64,000 nucleotides of DNA, from positions 25,519 to 89,518 of the forward strand of contig NZ_PDWR01000013.1 in NCBI RefSeq assembly GCF_010211755.1, given 5' to 3'. The DNA is from Pseudoxanthomonas sangjuensis. GTDB lineage: Bacteria; Pseudomonadota; Gammaproteobacteria; Xanthomonadales; Xanthomonadaceae. The position numbers and the translations under genes are program-made. Below, one piece after another: positions 17,518-24,816 of this stretch. Positions within the stretch are counted from its first letter, which is position 1; each line of letters begins with the position of its first letter. The notes beneath the pieces are model-generated. The model saw only the letters and a program-made list of their open reading frames with translations. It made no database searches and was not told the origin of the DNA.

Positions 17518-18630
17518 ATGAGCGAATTCATCCCCCCCGGCACCCGCTTCCACGCCCTGCCCTCGCCGTTCCCGATGAAGCGCGGCGGCGCGCTGCATGG
17601 CGCGCGCATCGCCTACGAGACCTGGGGCGACCTCAACGCCGCGCGCGACAACGCGGTCCTGATCGTCACCGGCCTGTCGCCGGATGCGCACGCGGCCAGC
17701 AACGCCGGCAACCCGGAGCCGGGCTGGTGGGAAGCGATGCTCGGCCCCGGCAAGGCCATCGACACCGACCGCTGGTTCGTCGTCTGCGTCAACTCGTTCG
17801 GCAGCTGCAAGGGTTCTACCGGCCCGGCATCGGTCAATCCGGCGACCGGCGACCTCTACCGCCTCGATTTCCCCGAACTGTCCGTCGAGGACGGCGCCGA
17901 CGCCGCATTCGACGTGGTGCGCGGGCTCGGCATCGAGCGGCTCGCCTGCCTGGTCGGCAACTCGATGGGCGGAATGACCGCGCTGGCGCTGCTGCTGCGC
18001 CATCCCGGCGCGGCGCGCACCCACATCAACATCTCCGGCAGCGCGCAGGCGCTGCCGTTCTCGATCGCGATCCGCTCGCTGCAGCGCGAAGCGATCCGGC
18101 TCGACCCGAACTGGAACCACGGCGGCTACGACGACGCGACCTACCCGGAATCCGGCATGCGCATGGCGCGCAAGCTGGGCGTCATCACCTACCGTTCGGC
18201 GCTGGAATGGGACGGCCGCTTCGGCCGCGTGCGGCTCGAGTCCGACCGCCCCGACGAGGACCCTTTCGGCCTCGAATTCCAGGTGGAAAGCTACCTCGAG
18301 GGTCACGCGCGCCGCTTCGTGCGCCGCTTCGATCCGAACTGCTACCTGTACCTGAGCCGCTCGATGGACTGGTTCGACCTGGCCGAATACGGCGATGGCG
18401 ACGTGCTGCGCGGCCTGGCCAGGATCCGCGTCGACAAGGCCGTGGCGATCGGCGCGCACACCGACATCCTGTTTCCGCTGCAGCAGCAGGAGCAGATCGC
18501 CGAAGGGCTGCGACTGGGCGGCGCCCAGGCGGACTTCGTGCCGCTGGATTCGCCGCAGGGCCACGACGCGTTCCTGGTCGACATTCCGCGCTTCAGCGCG
18601 GCCATCGGCGGCTTCCTGTCCGGTATCTAG
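17518..18630 (+). CDS. metX: MetX-family O-acyltransferase (homoserine or serine O-succinyltransferase)
   Basis: This is a 370-residue alpha/beta-hydrolase-fold acyltransferase. The nucleophile Ser149 is in LVGNSMGGM; the Asp is in IGAHTDILFP and the His in DSPQGHDAFL. The family acylates homoserine (methionine synthesis) or, in some Xanthomonadales, serine (cysteine synthesis) with succinyl- or acetyl-CoA. Specificity cannot be fixed by eye, so the symbol marks the family only. The start ATG at 17518 lacks a visible Shine-Dalgarno; the two short in-frame peptides further upstream look non-coding. Cysteine dioxygenase follows 140 bp downstream, which keeps the serine/cysteine option open. Confidence 0.85.
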   Translation: MSEFIPPGTRFHALPSPFPMKRGGALHGARIAYETWGDLNAARDNAVLIVTGLSPDAHAASNAGNPEPGWWEAMLGPGKAIDTDRWFVVCVNSFGSCKGSTGPASVNPATGDLYRLDFPELSVEDGADAAFDVVRGLGIERLACLVGNSMGGMTALALLLRHPGAARTHINISGSAQALPFSIAIRSLQREAIRLDPNWNHGGYDDATYPESGMRMARKLGVITYRSALEWDGRFGRVRLESDRPDEDPFGLEFQVESYLEGHARRFVRRFDPNCYLYLSRSMDWFDLAEYGDGDVLRGLARIRVDKAVAIGAHTDILFPLQQQEQIAEGLRLGGAQADFVPLDSPQGHDAFLVDIPRFSAAIGGFLSGI

Positions 18631-18636
18631 CCGGCT

Positions 18637-18704
18637 GGCCGTTCGGCCGTTGAAAAGCCTTGGCCGGCCACCCGGCCGTTAAGAGGACATGACCGGCCGT
18701 TCGG
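18637..18704. repeat. Cluster of four GGCCGTT units
   Basis: GGCCGTT occurs at 18637, 18645, 18674 and 18695. The extended form GGCCGTTCGG is repeated exactly at 18637-18646 and 18695-18704. The units lie directly after the metX-like stop and before the cysteine dioxygenase promoter. GGCC-containing stretches here can pair with one another, so the block may form a 3-prime hairpin of the upstream gene or bind a regulator. Confidence 0.4.
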
Positions 18705-18736
18705 TTGCCGAAAAGATTTCTTTTGCAACCTTTGGT

Positions 18737-18742
18737 TATGAT
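18737..18742 (+). promoter_or_regulatory. Probable -10 box of the cysteine dioxygenase gene
   Basis: TATGAT stands in a short A/T-rich island (about 18714-18740), which is rare in this G+C-rich window. Transcription would start near 18749, just before the two candidate ATGs at 18755 and 18770. No strong -35 hexamer sits at the right distance, so an activator may be needed. Confidence 0.4.
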
Positions 18743-18769
18743 GGGCTTTTCGCCATGCGAGGGACGGAC

Positions 18770-19366
18770 ATGCCGGGGCTCGATTTTCCGGGACGCGACA
18801 GGCTGATCGCCGCGCTGGACGAGGCGGTCGCCCTCGGCGACGACCATGCCGTCACCGATGCGCTACGTCATTCGCTGTCGCAACTGATCGCCGGCGCGGA
18901 GTTTGCGCTGCCGGATGCGCTGCTGCGGCCCATCGCCGACCATTACGCGCGCCGCGAGCTGTACACCAGCGCGGAACACGGCTACAGCGTGATCGCGATG
19001 ACCTGGGGGCCGGGCCAGGGCACCCTGATCCACGACCACTCGGGCATGTGGTGCGTCGAGGGGGTTTGCCACGGGCGGCTGGAAATCACCCAGTACGAAC
19101 TGGCCGAACAGGCGGGCGATCGCTACCGCTTCGTTCCCGCCGGCGCGATCGAGGCCGGCACGGGTTCCGCCGGCAGCCTGATCCCGCCGCACGAATACCA
19201 CACCATCCGCAACCCCTGTGCGCAGGACGCGGCGATATCGCTGCACGTGTACCAGCGGGCGATGGTCCGTTGCGGGGTATACACCACCGCGGAAGCCGTA
19301 GCCGGCGACGGCTGGCTGGCCCGCGAGGAACGCCTGCTGCGCACCGACCCCCTGCCCGCGGCCTGA
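18770..19366 (+). CDS. Cysteine dioxygenase
   Basis: This 198-residue cupin oxidises cysteine to cysteine sulfinate. Iron ligands are the two histidines of LIHDHSGMWC and a third in IPPHEYHTI. An Arg in the segment HYARRELY aligns roughly with the substrate-carboxylate Arg of mammalian enzymes (the Arg-type, cysteine-specific group). The Cys five residues after the second His, and a Tyr in SLHVYQ, match the Cys-Tyr crosslink pair of mammalian CDO; many bacterial CDOs have Gly instead of Cys. I chose the ATG at 18770 because GAGGG lies 5-6 bases upstream. The ATG at 18755 and a more upstream one at 18689 are less likely, since the promoter lies between. Confidence 0.88.
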   Translation: MPGLDFPGRDRLIAALDEAVALGDDHAVTDALRHSLSQLIAGAEFALPDALLRPIADHYARRELYTSAEHGYSVIAMTWGPGQGTLIHDHSGMWCVEGVCHGRLEITQYELAEQAGDRYRFVPAGAIEAGTGSAGSLIPPHEYHTIRNPCAQDAAISLHVYQRAMVRCGVYTTAEAVAGDGWLAREERLLRTDPLPAA

Positions 19367-19391
19367 CGCGGCTGGCGGCACCAGCTATACT
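19363..19391 (+). promoter_or_regulatory. Sigma-70 promoter of tRNA-Leu
   Basis: CTGACG at 19363-19368 and TATACT at 19386-19391 are separated by 17 bases. They place transcription start about 4 bases before the mature tRNA. The -35 box overlaps the stop codon of the cysteine dioxygenase gene. Confidence 0.65.
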
Positions 19392-19401
19392 TCGCGTCCG
19401 C

Positions 19402-19487
19402 GCCGAAGTGGCGGAATGGTAGACGCAGCGGACTCAAAATCCGCCGCCCTTAAAAGCGTGTGGGTTCGAGTCCCACCTTCGGCACCA
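19402..19487 (+). tRNA. tRNA-Leu (anticodon CAA)
   Basis: The cloverleaf is complete. The acceptor stem GCCGAAG pairs with CTTCGGC, followed by A and an encoded CCA at 19485-19487. The anticodon loop CTCAAAA gives anticodon CAA at 19435-19437, closed by GCGGA/TCCGC. A class II long variable arm and the T-loop GTTCGAG are present. It reads UUG. The extended variable arm agrees with leucine identity. Confidence 0.97.
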
Positions 19488-19541
19488 GCAAGACGAACCA
19501 GCGTGTTTTTCGTGGGTCGGAGTCGCCCCGGGAGCACCGCC

Positions 19542-20813
19542 ATGCGCGTCCTTCTGCTCGGTTCCGCTTTCCTCGCCCTGCTGCTCGCCGGCTGCCAGCG
19601 GCCTGCCGCTTCCGACGAAACCGCTGCGACGAGGGCCATCGCAACGCAGCCGTCGCCTGTCGCCAGGCGCCCCGTGCCCTCTCCTTCGCCTCCTTCCGTT
19701 GCGAAGGCCGCCCCGATCGGCCCGACGGCAGCCGGATCGCCGGTCAAGGCCCGGCCGCTGCCGCCACGGCGCGTGCCGGAACCGCCATTCGTCGCGCACG
19801 AAGTCGCGCGGCTCAACTGGCCGTGGGCGATGGCCTTCCTGCCCGACGGCCGCCTGCTGGTGACCGAAAAGCCCGGCACGATGCGGCTGGTGAACGTGAC
19901 GACCGGCCAGGTCGGCACCATCGCCGGCGTGCCCGCCGTGACCTACGGCGGCCAGGGCGGTCTGGGTGACGTGATCCTGCACCCGCTGCATGCCAGCAAC
20001 CGGCGCATCTATTTCAGCTATGTCGAAAGCAGCGGGTCGGTGCATGGCGCGGTGGTGGCCAGTGCGCTGCTGACGCTGGATGCGGCTGGCGGCGGCAGCC
20101 TGTCGGACATCCGCCGCATCTGGGAACAGGTGCCCAAGGTCGACGGTCAGGGACATTTCAGCCACCGGCTCGCCTTCGATGCCGCGCGCAAGCTGTGGAT
20201 CACTTCGGGCGACCGGCAGAAGTTCGACCCGGCACAGGACCTGGGCGTCAACCTGGGCAAGGTGGTGCGGCTGAACGAAGACGGTTCGGTCCCTGCCGAC
20301 AATCCCTACCACGCCATGGGCGGCGTCAGCGCGCAGATATGGACGCTCGGGCACCGCAACATGCTGGGCCTGGCGTTCGATGCGACCGGCCGGCTGTGGG
20401 TGCACGAAATGGGACCGGCCGGCGGCGACGAACTGAACCTGATCGTGCGCGGCGCCAATTACGGCTGGCCGGTCGTTTCCAACGGCGACCATTACGACGG
20501 CACGCCGATCCCCGACCACGACACCCGCCCCGAATTCGAGGCGCCGAAGGCATGGTGGGACCCGGTGATCGCGCCGGCCGGCTTCATCATCTATTCCGGC
20601 GCACTGTTCCCGTGGTTCCGCGGCCATGGCTTCATCGGCGGGCTGGCTTCGCAGGCGCTGGTCGAGATCGAATTCTCCGGCACCCAGGCGCGCGAATTAC
20701 GCCGCTATCCGATGGGCCAGCGCATCCGTGAAGTCGAACAGGGCCCGGATGGCGCGATCTGGTTGCTGGCGGACGCCGCGGATGCCCGGCTGCTGAAGCT
20801 GACGCCGCCGTGA
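19542..20813 (+). CDS. PQQ-dependent aldose sugar dehydrogenase-like lipoprotein
   Basis: This is a 423-residue exported protein. The lipoprotein signal ends in LLAGC (lipobox, Cys near residue 19). A Pro/Ala-rich linker of about 60 residues follows, then a six-bladed propeller of the soluble glucose/aldose dehydrogenase family (YliI/GdhB). Family blocks include LPDGRLLVTEKPG, YGGQGGLGDVILHP, GHRNMLGLAFD and the PQQ-site region GANYGWPVVSNGDHYDGT. The likely role is periplasmic sugar oxidation at the outer membrane with PQQ and Ca2+. GGGAG lies 8-9 bases before the ATG. It starts 54 bp after the tRNA and may be transcribed with it. Confidence 0.87.
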   Translation: MRVLLLGSAFLALLLAGCQRPAASDETAATRAIATQPSPVARRPVPSPSPPSVAKAAPIGPTAAGSPVKARPLPPRRVPEPPFVAHEVARLNWPWAMAFLPDGRLLVTEKPGTMRLVNVTTGQVGTIAGVPAVTYGGQGGLGDVILHPLHASNRRIYFSYVESSGSVHGAVVASALLTLDAAGGGSLSDIRRIWEQVPKVDGQGHFSHRLAFDAARKLWITSGDRQKFDPAQDLGVNLGKVVRLNEDGSVPADNPYHAMGGVSAQIWTLGHRNMLGLAFDATGRLWVHEMGPAGGDELNLIVRGANYGWPVVSNGDHYDGTPIPDHDTRPEFEAPKAWWDPVIAPAGFIIYSGALFPWFRGHGFIGGLASQALVEIEFSGTQARELRRYPMGQRIREVEQGPDGAIWLLADAADARLLKLTPP

Positions 20814-20918
20814 TTTTCCACGCCGTCCAATCGCTTGCGCAGGAATCCTGCACGTGGCTTGCGAGCGATGCCGGCCATCCGCCTGATCGCGATGCGCCGC
20901 GGCACGGGCGCATGAAAC

Positions 20919-20965
20919 AGAAGGCCCAGTCTCCCGGATGGTTCCGGTCGGCTGAGCCTTCTTTC
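20919..20965 (+). terminator. Candidate terminator after the sugar dehydrogenase
   Basis: AGAAGGCCCAGTC and GGCTGAGCCTTCT form a long imperfect stem, followed by TTCG. It is the only clear structure in the 270-bp gene-free stretch 20814-21087. The stretch otherwise shows no convincing open frame. Confidence 0.4.
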
Positions 20966-21087
20966 GTCGGAGCGATTGCTTCGGCTTGTGCCGCCGCTTT
21001 TTCCCCGACGCATGCAACGCTACAGCGGCCTGCGTTAGCCGCGGGTAAAACGCCGCGACCGCTCGTCGGTTGGCCGCCGGATTGCCT

Positions 21088-21555
21088 TCACCACGGCCAC
21101 CAGCCCTTCCCCGTCAGCGCATAACGGTCGGCGGCGCGTTCGAACGGATTGCGCACGCTGACCCCGCCGCACAGCAGGTACAACGGTAGGAACAGCGGGC
21201 CCAGCGCCATGTACTGGAAGACGTGCGCGCGCTCGTGGTCGCCGAGCTTGATTGGCGGATGCTCGAACAGCCCCGCCCGATGCTCGTAGGTCGCGCACGG
21301 CGAATCCAGCGTGTCGCCGGTGTGCAGGATGGCGTTGCCGAAGGTGATCGCCCCGCCCGGCCCCCATGGCCACTTGTGGAAGACCAGCGCGCAGTCGCGG
21401 CGGCTGAAGTGCATGCGTGCGCCGAACGGCAGCCCGGCGAGGCCGGCAAGCAGGCCGATGGCGGTGTTCGGCGCGGCCCACAGCGCGCCCAGCAGCCGCG
21501 CGACGAACAGGTCGGCGCGGCTCCACGCGACGCGGGGTACCGCGCGTCGCCTCAA
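21088..21555 (-). CDS. Conserved hypothetical membrane-associated protein
   Basis: This protein of about 155 residues has one or two hydrophobic segments (ALWAAPNTAIGLLAGLAGL and ALGPLFLPLYLLCGG). Between them is the charged block LGDHERAHVFQYMALGPLF, a His-Glu-x2-His pattern that recalls a metal site. I do not recognise a named family. The start is uncertain. A TTG at 21555 overlaps the pspC stop (TTGA) with GAGGCGG upstream, which suggests coupling. A GTG at 21582, inside pspC, is the alternative. Confidence 0.7.
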   Translation of the reverse strand: MRRRAVPRVAWSRADLFVARLLGALWAAPNTAIGLLAGLAGLPFGARMHFSRRDCALVFHKWPWGPGGAITFGNAILHTGDTLDSPCATYEHRAGLFEHPPIKLGDHERAHVFQYMALGPLFLPLYLLCGGVSVRNPFERAADRYALTGKGWWPW

Positions 21556-21758
21556 TCCGCCTCGTTCGGCATCAGCAGCCACAGGATCAGGTAGACCAGG
21601 ATGCCGGGGAACGCCGCCGAAGCGATCGACACGATCACGAAGACCACCCGCAGCAGCGTGGCGTTCCAGCCCAGGCGGTGCGCGATGCCGCCCATCACGC
21701 CCGCGATCATGCGGTCGTTGAGCGAGCGGGCGAAGGGTTTCGGGGGCTGTTGCGACAT
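21552..21758 (-). CDS. PspC-domain small membrane protein
   Basis: The 68 residues are almost all a PspC domain: the basic N-terminus with RMIAGVMGGIAHRLGWNATLLR, then one hydrophobic helix (VVFVIVSIASAAFPGILVYLI) and a short acidic tail. PspC-type proteins sense or buffer inner-membrane stress; this stand-alone form has no pspAB neighbours. GGAG lies about 11 bases before the ATG. Confidence 0.85.
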   Translation of the reverse strand: MSQQPPKPFARSLNDRMIAGVMGGIAHRLGWNATLLRVVFVIVSIASAAFPGILVYLILWLLMPNEAD

Positions 21759-21843
21759 TGCTGGATGTCTCCGGCGGACCTGGCCGCAGTCTAGGGCGTT
21801 TTCGCCGCGGGTGTTTGAATCAGGGTCGCAAAGCGCGCCGCGG

Positions 21844-22230
21844 TCACGAAGACCGTCGCACCGGCGGCGGGGAGGCGCGGATTCCCTCCAGCTTCTCGCG
21901 GAACCACGGCCCGGCGTCCTGCGCCTCGCGCCCCGGGCAACGCACCCGGTAGGCGCGCCCGCTCATGCTGCTCCTGCTGGCGGCGAGCTCGATGAATCGC
22001 TCCGCGCTGTCCACCAGGTCGCGCTTGAGCAGGTAGTCGTACTTGCGCTGCAGGTGCCTGCGCGCCTCGGCGGCGCGATACCAGCTGCCATTGCGCTGGA
22101 ATTCGCAACCCGACGCCGACAGCGCATCCATCAGCCCCGCGATCTCGCGCTGCGCCAGCGGCGACGGGGCGGCGGCGATCAGCGGCGCCGCGACCAGCGC
22201 CACGAGCCAAGCGGCCCTCGCCCCCGCCAT
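21844..22230 (-). CDS. Exported DUF5329-family protein
   Basis: This 128-residue protein has a signal peptide (cleavage near AAAPS). The compact domain begins REIAGLMDALSASGCEF and includes NGSWYRAAEARRHLQRKYDYL. That is the pattern of DUF5329, small periplasmic proteins of unknown role in proteobacteria. Two cysteines (SGCEF, RVRCPGR) could form a disulfide. The gene touches the phaC stop, sharing base 22230, so it may be read through from the pha transcript. Confidence 0.78.
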   Translation of the reverse strand: MAGARAAWLVALVAAPLIAAAPSPLAQREIAGLMDALSASGCEFQRNGSWYRAAEARRHLQRKYDYLLKRDLVDSAERFIELAASRSSMSGRAYRVRCPGREAQDAGPWFREKLEGIRASPPPVRRSS

Positions 22231-23306
22231 CAGCGCGCCCGTGCCGCAAGCCAGTCGTGGATCGCGCCCGGCACCTCGCGCTGGGCGCGGCCGGACACGT
22301 AGATGCCGATGTGCCCGCCCCTGAAGCTCAGTTCGCTGTAGTCGTCCGTGCCGACCAGCTTCTTCAGCGCGCGCGACGCGTCCGGCGGCACCAGGTGGTC
22401 CTGTTCGGCGTAGATGTTCAGCACCGGCATGTCGACGAAACCCAGGTCCACCGCTTCGCCGTCGATCTCGATGCCGCCGTTGACGAAGCCGTTGCCCTGG
22501 TAGAACTGCTTGATGAACTGGCGGAACGCCTCGCCGGCCAGGTCCGGGGAATCGAAGATCCACTGTTCCATGCGCAGGAAGTCCTCGACCGCATGTTCGT
22601 CGTCGAGGATGTCGATCAGGCCCACGTACTTCTGCAGGTTCAGCCGGAACGGCTTCAGCATCAGGTAGCTGGCGTTCATCAGGTCGGCCGGCACGTTGCC
22701 GAGCGTGTCGACGAACAGGTCGACGTCGAGGTCGCGGGTCCAGCACGACAGCATGTTGTCGCCGGTGTGGAAATCGACCGGCGTGACCATCGTGACCAGG
22801 TTCTTCACCTTCTCCGGGTGCAACGACGAGTAGCACAGCGAGAACGCGCCGCCCTGGCAGATGCCGAGCAGGTTGATCGCGTCGAGGCCGGAGCTTTCGC
22901 GCAGGTGGTCGACCGCACCGTCGATGAAGCGGTTGATGTAGTCGCCCAGTTCGAGGAAGCGGTCGGAACGGTCCGGGTAGCCCCAGTCGATCAGGTACAC
23001 GTCCTCGCCGCGCGCCAGCAGGTTGCGCACCAGCGAGCGGTCGGACTGCAGGTCGACCATGTACGGGCGGTTGACCAGCGCATAGACGATCAGCAGCGGG
23101 ATCTTCGCGGTCGGCTTCGACTCGCCGACGAAGCGGTACAGCACGACCTTGCCGTCGCGCCAGACTTCCTGCTTCGCGGTCGCGCCGTAGTGCACGTCGT
23201 GCCCGGCCACTTCCGGCAGGGTCTTCAGCCCGGCGGCGAACTTGCGCTGCAGGGCCAGCGCCTCCTGCGCCAGTTCGTCGGGGGTGATGTGCAGCGGGCC
23301 GTTCAC
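22230..23306 (-). CDS. phaC: Class III poly(3-hydroxyalkanoate) synthase subunit PhaC
   Basis: This 358-residue synthase polymerises (R)-3-hydroxyacyl-CoA into PHA granules. The triad is visible: Cys150 in LLGICQGGAF, Asp303 in AEQDHLVPP and His332 in RGGHIGIY. Spacing matches the class III enzyme of Allochromatium (149/302/331). Class III enzymes need PhaE, which is encoded immediately upstream. The GTG start at 23306 overlaps the phaE stop (GTGA), so the two subunits are translationally coupled, as expected for a 1:1 complex. Confidence 0.95.
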   Translation of the reverse strand: MNGPLHITPDELAQEALALQRKFAAGLKTLPEVAGHDVHYGATAKQEVWRDGKVVLYRFVGESKPTAKIPLLIVYALVNRPYMVDLQSDRSLVRNLLARGEDVYLIDWGYPDRSDRFLELGDYINRFIDGAVDHLRESSGLDAINLLGICQGGAFSLCYSSLHPEKVKNLVTMVTPVDFHTGDNMLSCWTRDLDVDLFVDTLGNVPADLMNASYLMLKPFRLNLQKYVGLIDILDDEHAVEDFLRMEQWIFDSPDLAGEAFRQFIKQFYQGNGFVNGGIEIDGEAVDLGFVDMPVLNIYAEQDHLVPPDASRALKKLVGTDDYSELSFRGGHIGIYVSGRAQREVPGAIHDWLAARAR

Positions 23307-24739
23307 TTGCGGCCTCCCTTGCCGCCCGACTTCGGCTTGCCGGACAGCGGCGGCTCGATCGAGGCCATGCCGCGCGCAACCCAGTCCTTCATCGAAACGA
23401 CCCTGGCGCTGGTTTTCGCCGCGGGGGCCGGCTTCGAGGCGGCGGGCTTCGTCGCGGCGGCTTTCTTCACGCTGGCCGGCCTGGCCTTCTTCGGCGCGGC
23501 AAGGTGCTTTTTCGCGGCCGGAGCCGGTTCCTTTGCCGCGACCTTCGTTGCGGTTGCAGCCTTCTTCGGCACGGGCGCGGCGACGGGTCCGGTCGCCTCG
23601 ACCTTGCTCGCCACACTGGCGCGGTTTGCCACCGCCTTCGGTTTCGGGGCTTTCTTGTCCGGCTTGCGCTTGGCCTTGCGCACGGGTTTCGCGGCAGTCT
23701 TCGGCTTCGCCTTCGCCGCCGCTTTCGCCACGGGCTTCGCGGCAACGGGTTCGGCCACGACCGGCGCCGGCTGCGCCTTCGCGGCGACCGGCTGGCGCGG
23801 TTCGGCCTGCGCGCGCGCGGCCTTGCGCAGCGCGCGCTCCAGTTCGGCGATCTTGCGGTGCGCCGAATCGACCTCGGTGCGGGTCGGCAGGCCGAACAGG
23901 TTGCAGAACTGCTCGGCTTCCTTCTGCACCGCCGCGCGCAGGCGCATCTGCGAATTGGCCAGCGCGCCGATGGCGTGGCGGAATTCCGTCGACAGCGCCG
24001 CCTCGGCGTAGGCTTCCTCGGCCGCGTCGATCCACAGGTCGAACAGCGCGCGCGCGCTGCCGATCTGCTTGCCGGGCGCATCGTGTTCGTCGAGCTTGCC
24101 CTCGAATGCCTCGAACGCTTTCTCGCCGATTTGCAGCAGCAGCGCGTTGTATTCGGCATTGCGCTGCCGGTAGTCCTGCACTGCGTCGGCGAACGCCTGC
24201 CAGCGCTCCTGGTGCTCGCGCGCGGGGCCGAACGCCGGCAGGTGGGGCGTGTGTTCGTGCCCGTACAGCCGTTCCGCGGCGTCCAGCCAGGGCTTGATCT
24301 GTTCGGCCCAGCCGTCCAGGCCATTGCCGCCCCAGCCCTTCATCGCGGCGAGGATGTCGGCGAAGGGGTTGGCCGCGTCGGCAGTCGCGCCGATCGCCTC
24401 GCGCCAGGCCTTGCCGATGTCGGCGGCGCTGTTGTCGGTGCCGGCGAATCGCGCGGCAACCTGCTGCATCTGCCCGTACCAGTCGCTGGCCTGTTGCTGG
24501 AAACGCTGCAACACGTCGTCGAGCGGACCGCGCCGGCCGTTGCCGCCCACCAGTTGCGACCACCACAGGATCGCCCGGCTCCAGTCGCTGTTGGCCCAGT
24601 CCGGCGAAGGCGGGCTTCCCGCACCGCCGCGCATCGCCTGGCCCCAGGCGTTCCAGTACTGCCGCGCCAGCGATTCGACATCGGCGCCGCTGCCGAAACC
24701 GCCAAGACCGCCGAAACCACCTGCTCCCGTGCCGAACAT
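23303..24739 (-). CDS. phaE: Class III PHA synthase subunit PhaE with histone-like C-terminal tail
   Basis: This is the non-catalytic partner of PhaC, 478 residues against about 360 in the Allochromatium protein. Residues 1-310 are PhaE-like: a Gly-rich start, Trp-rich helices (YWNAWGQAMRGG) and the end NLFGLPTRTEVDSAHRKIAELERAL. Residues about 311-446 are a Lys/Ala/Pro tail with repeated AAKPVAK-, KKAAATK- and PAAKK-like units, resembling histone H1 and the DNA-binding tails of PhaF/PhaM phasins. A short conserved-looking end (VVSMKDWVARGMASIEPP) follows. The tail may tie nascent granules to the nucleoid; that is inference. The ATG at 24739 starts the phaE-phaC operon. Confidence 0.93.
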   Translation of the reverse strand: MFGTGAGGFGGLGGFGSGADVESLARQYWNAWGQAMRGGAGSPPSPDWANSDWSRAILWWSQLVGGNGRRGPLDDVLQRFQQQASDWYGQMQQVAARFAGTDNSAADIGKAWREAIGATADAANPFADILAAMKGWGGNGLDGWAEQIKPWLDAAERLYGHEHTPHLPAFGPAREHQERWQAFADAVQDYRQRNAEYNALLLQIGEKAFEAFEGKLDEHDAPGKQIGSARALFDLWIDAAEEAYAEAALSTEFRHAIGALANSQMRLRAAVQKEAEQFCNLFGLPTRTEVDSAHRKIAELERALRKAARAQAEPRQPVAAKAQPAPVVAEPVAAKPVAKAAAKAKPKTAAKPVRKAKRKPDKKAPKPKAVANRASVASKVEATGPVAAPVPKKAATATKVAAKEPAPAAKKHLAAPKKARPASVKKAAATKPAASKPAPAAKTSARVVSMKDWVARGMASIEPPLSGKPKSGGKGGRK

Positions 24740-24816
24740 GCCGCGCCTCCCGGATTACGGGGCGATGATAACGCGCCGGGCGATCCCGGTCCGGCGAGCC
24801 GCGGAGCGCCGGCGTT

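Noticed and set aside
19416..19541. An open frame starting inside the tRNA and joined to the sugar dehydrogenase.
   Set aside because: It covers the tRNA-Leu gene; the lipoprotein signal and ribosome site put the true start at 19542.
20814..21087. Small open frames on both strands in the gap after the sugar dehydrogenase.
   Set aside because: None has a ribosome site, signal or conserved-looking composition; the gap only shows a terminator-like hairpin.
23340..23800. Repetitive DNA in the 3-prime part of phaE, considered as tandem repeat or CRISPR-like array.
   Set aside because: The repeats are short, irregular and in phase with Lys/Ala/Pro codons; there are no spacers of constant length. 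It is the coding sequence of a low-complexity tail.
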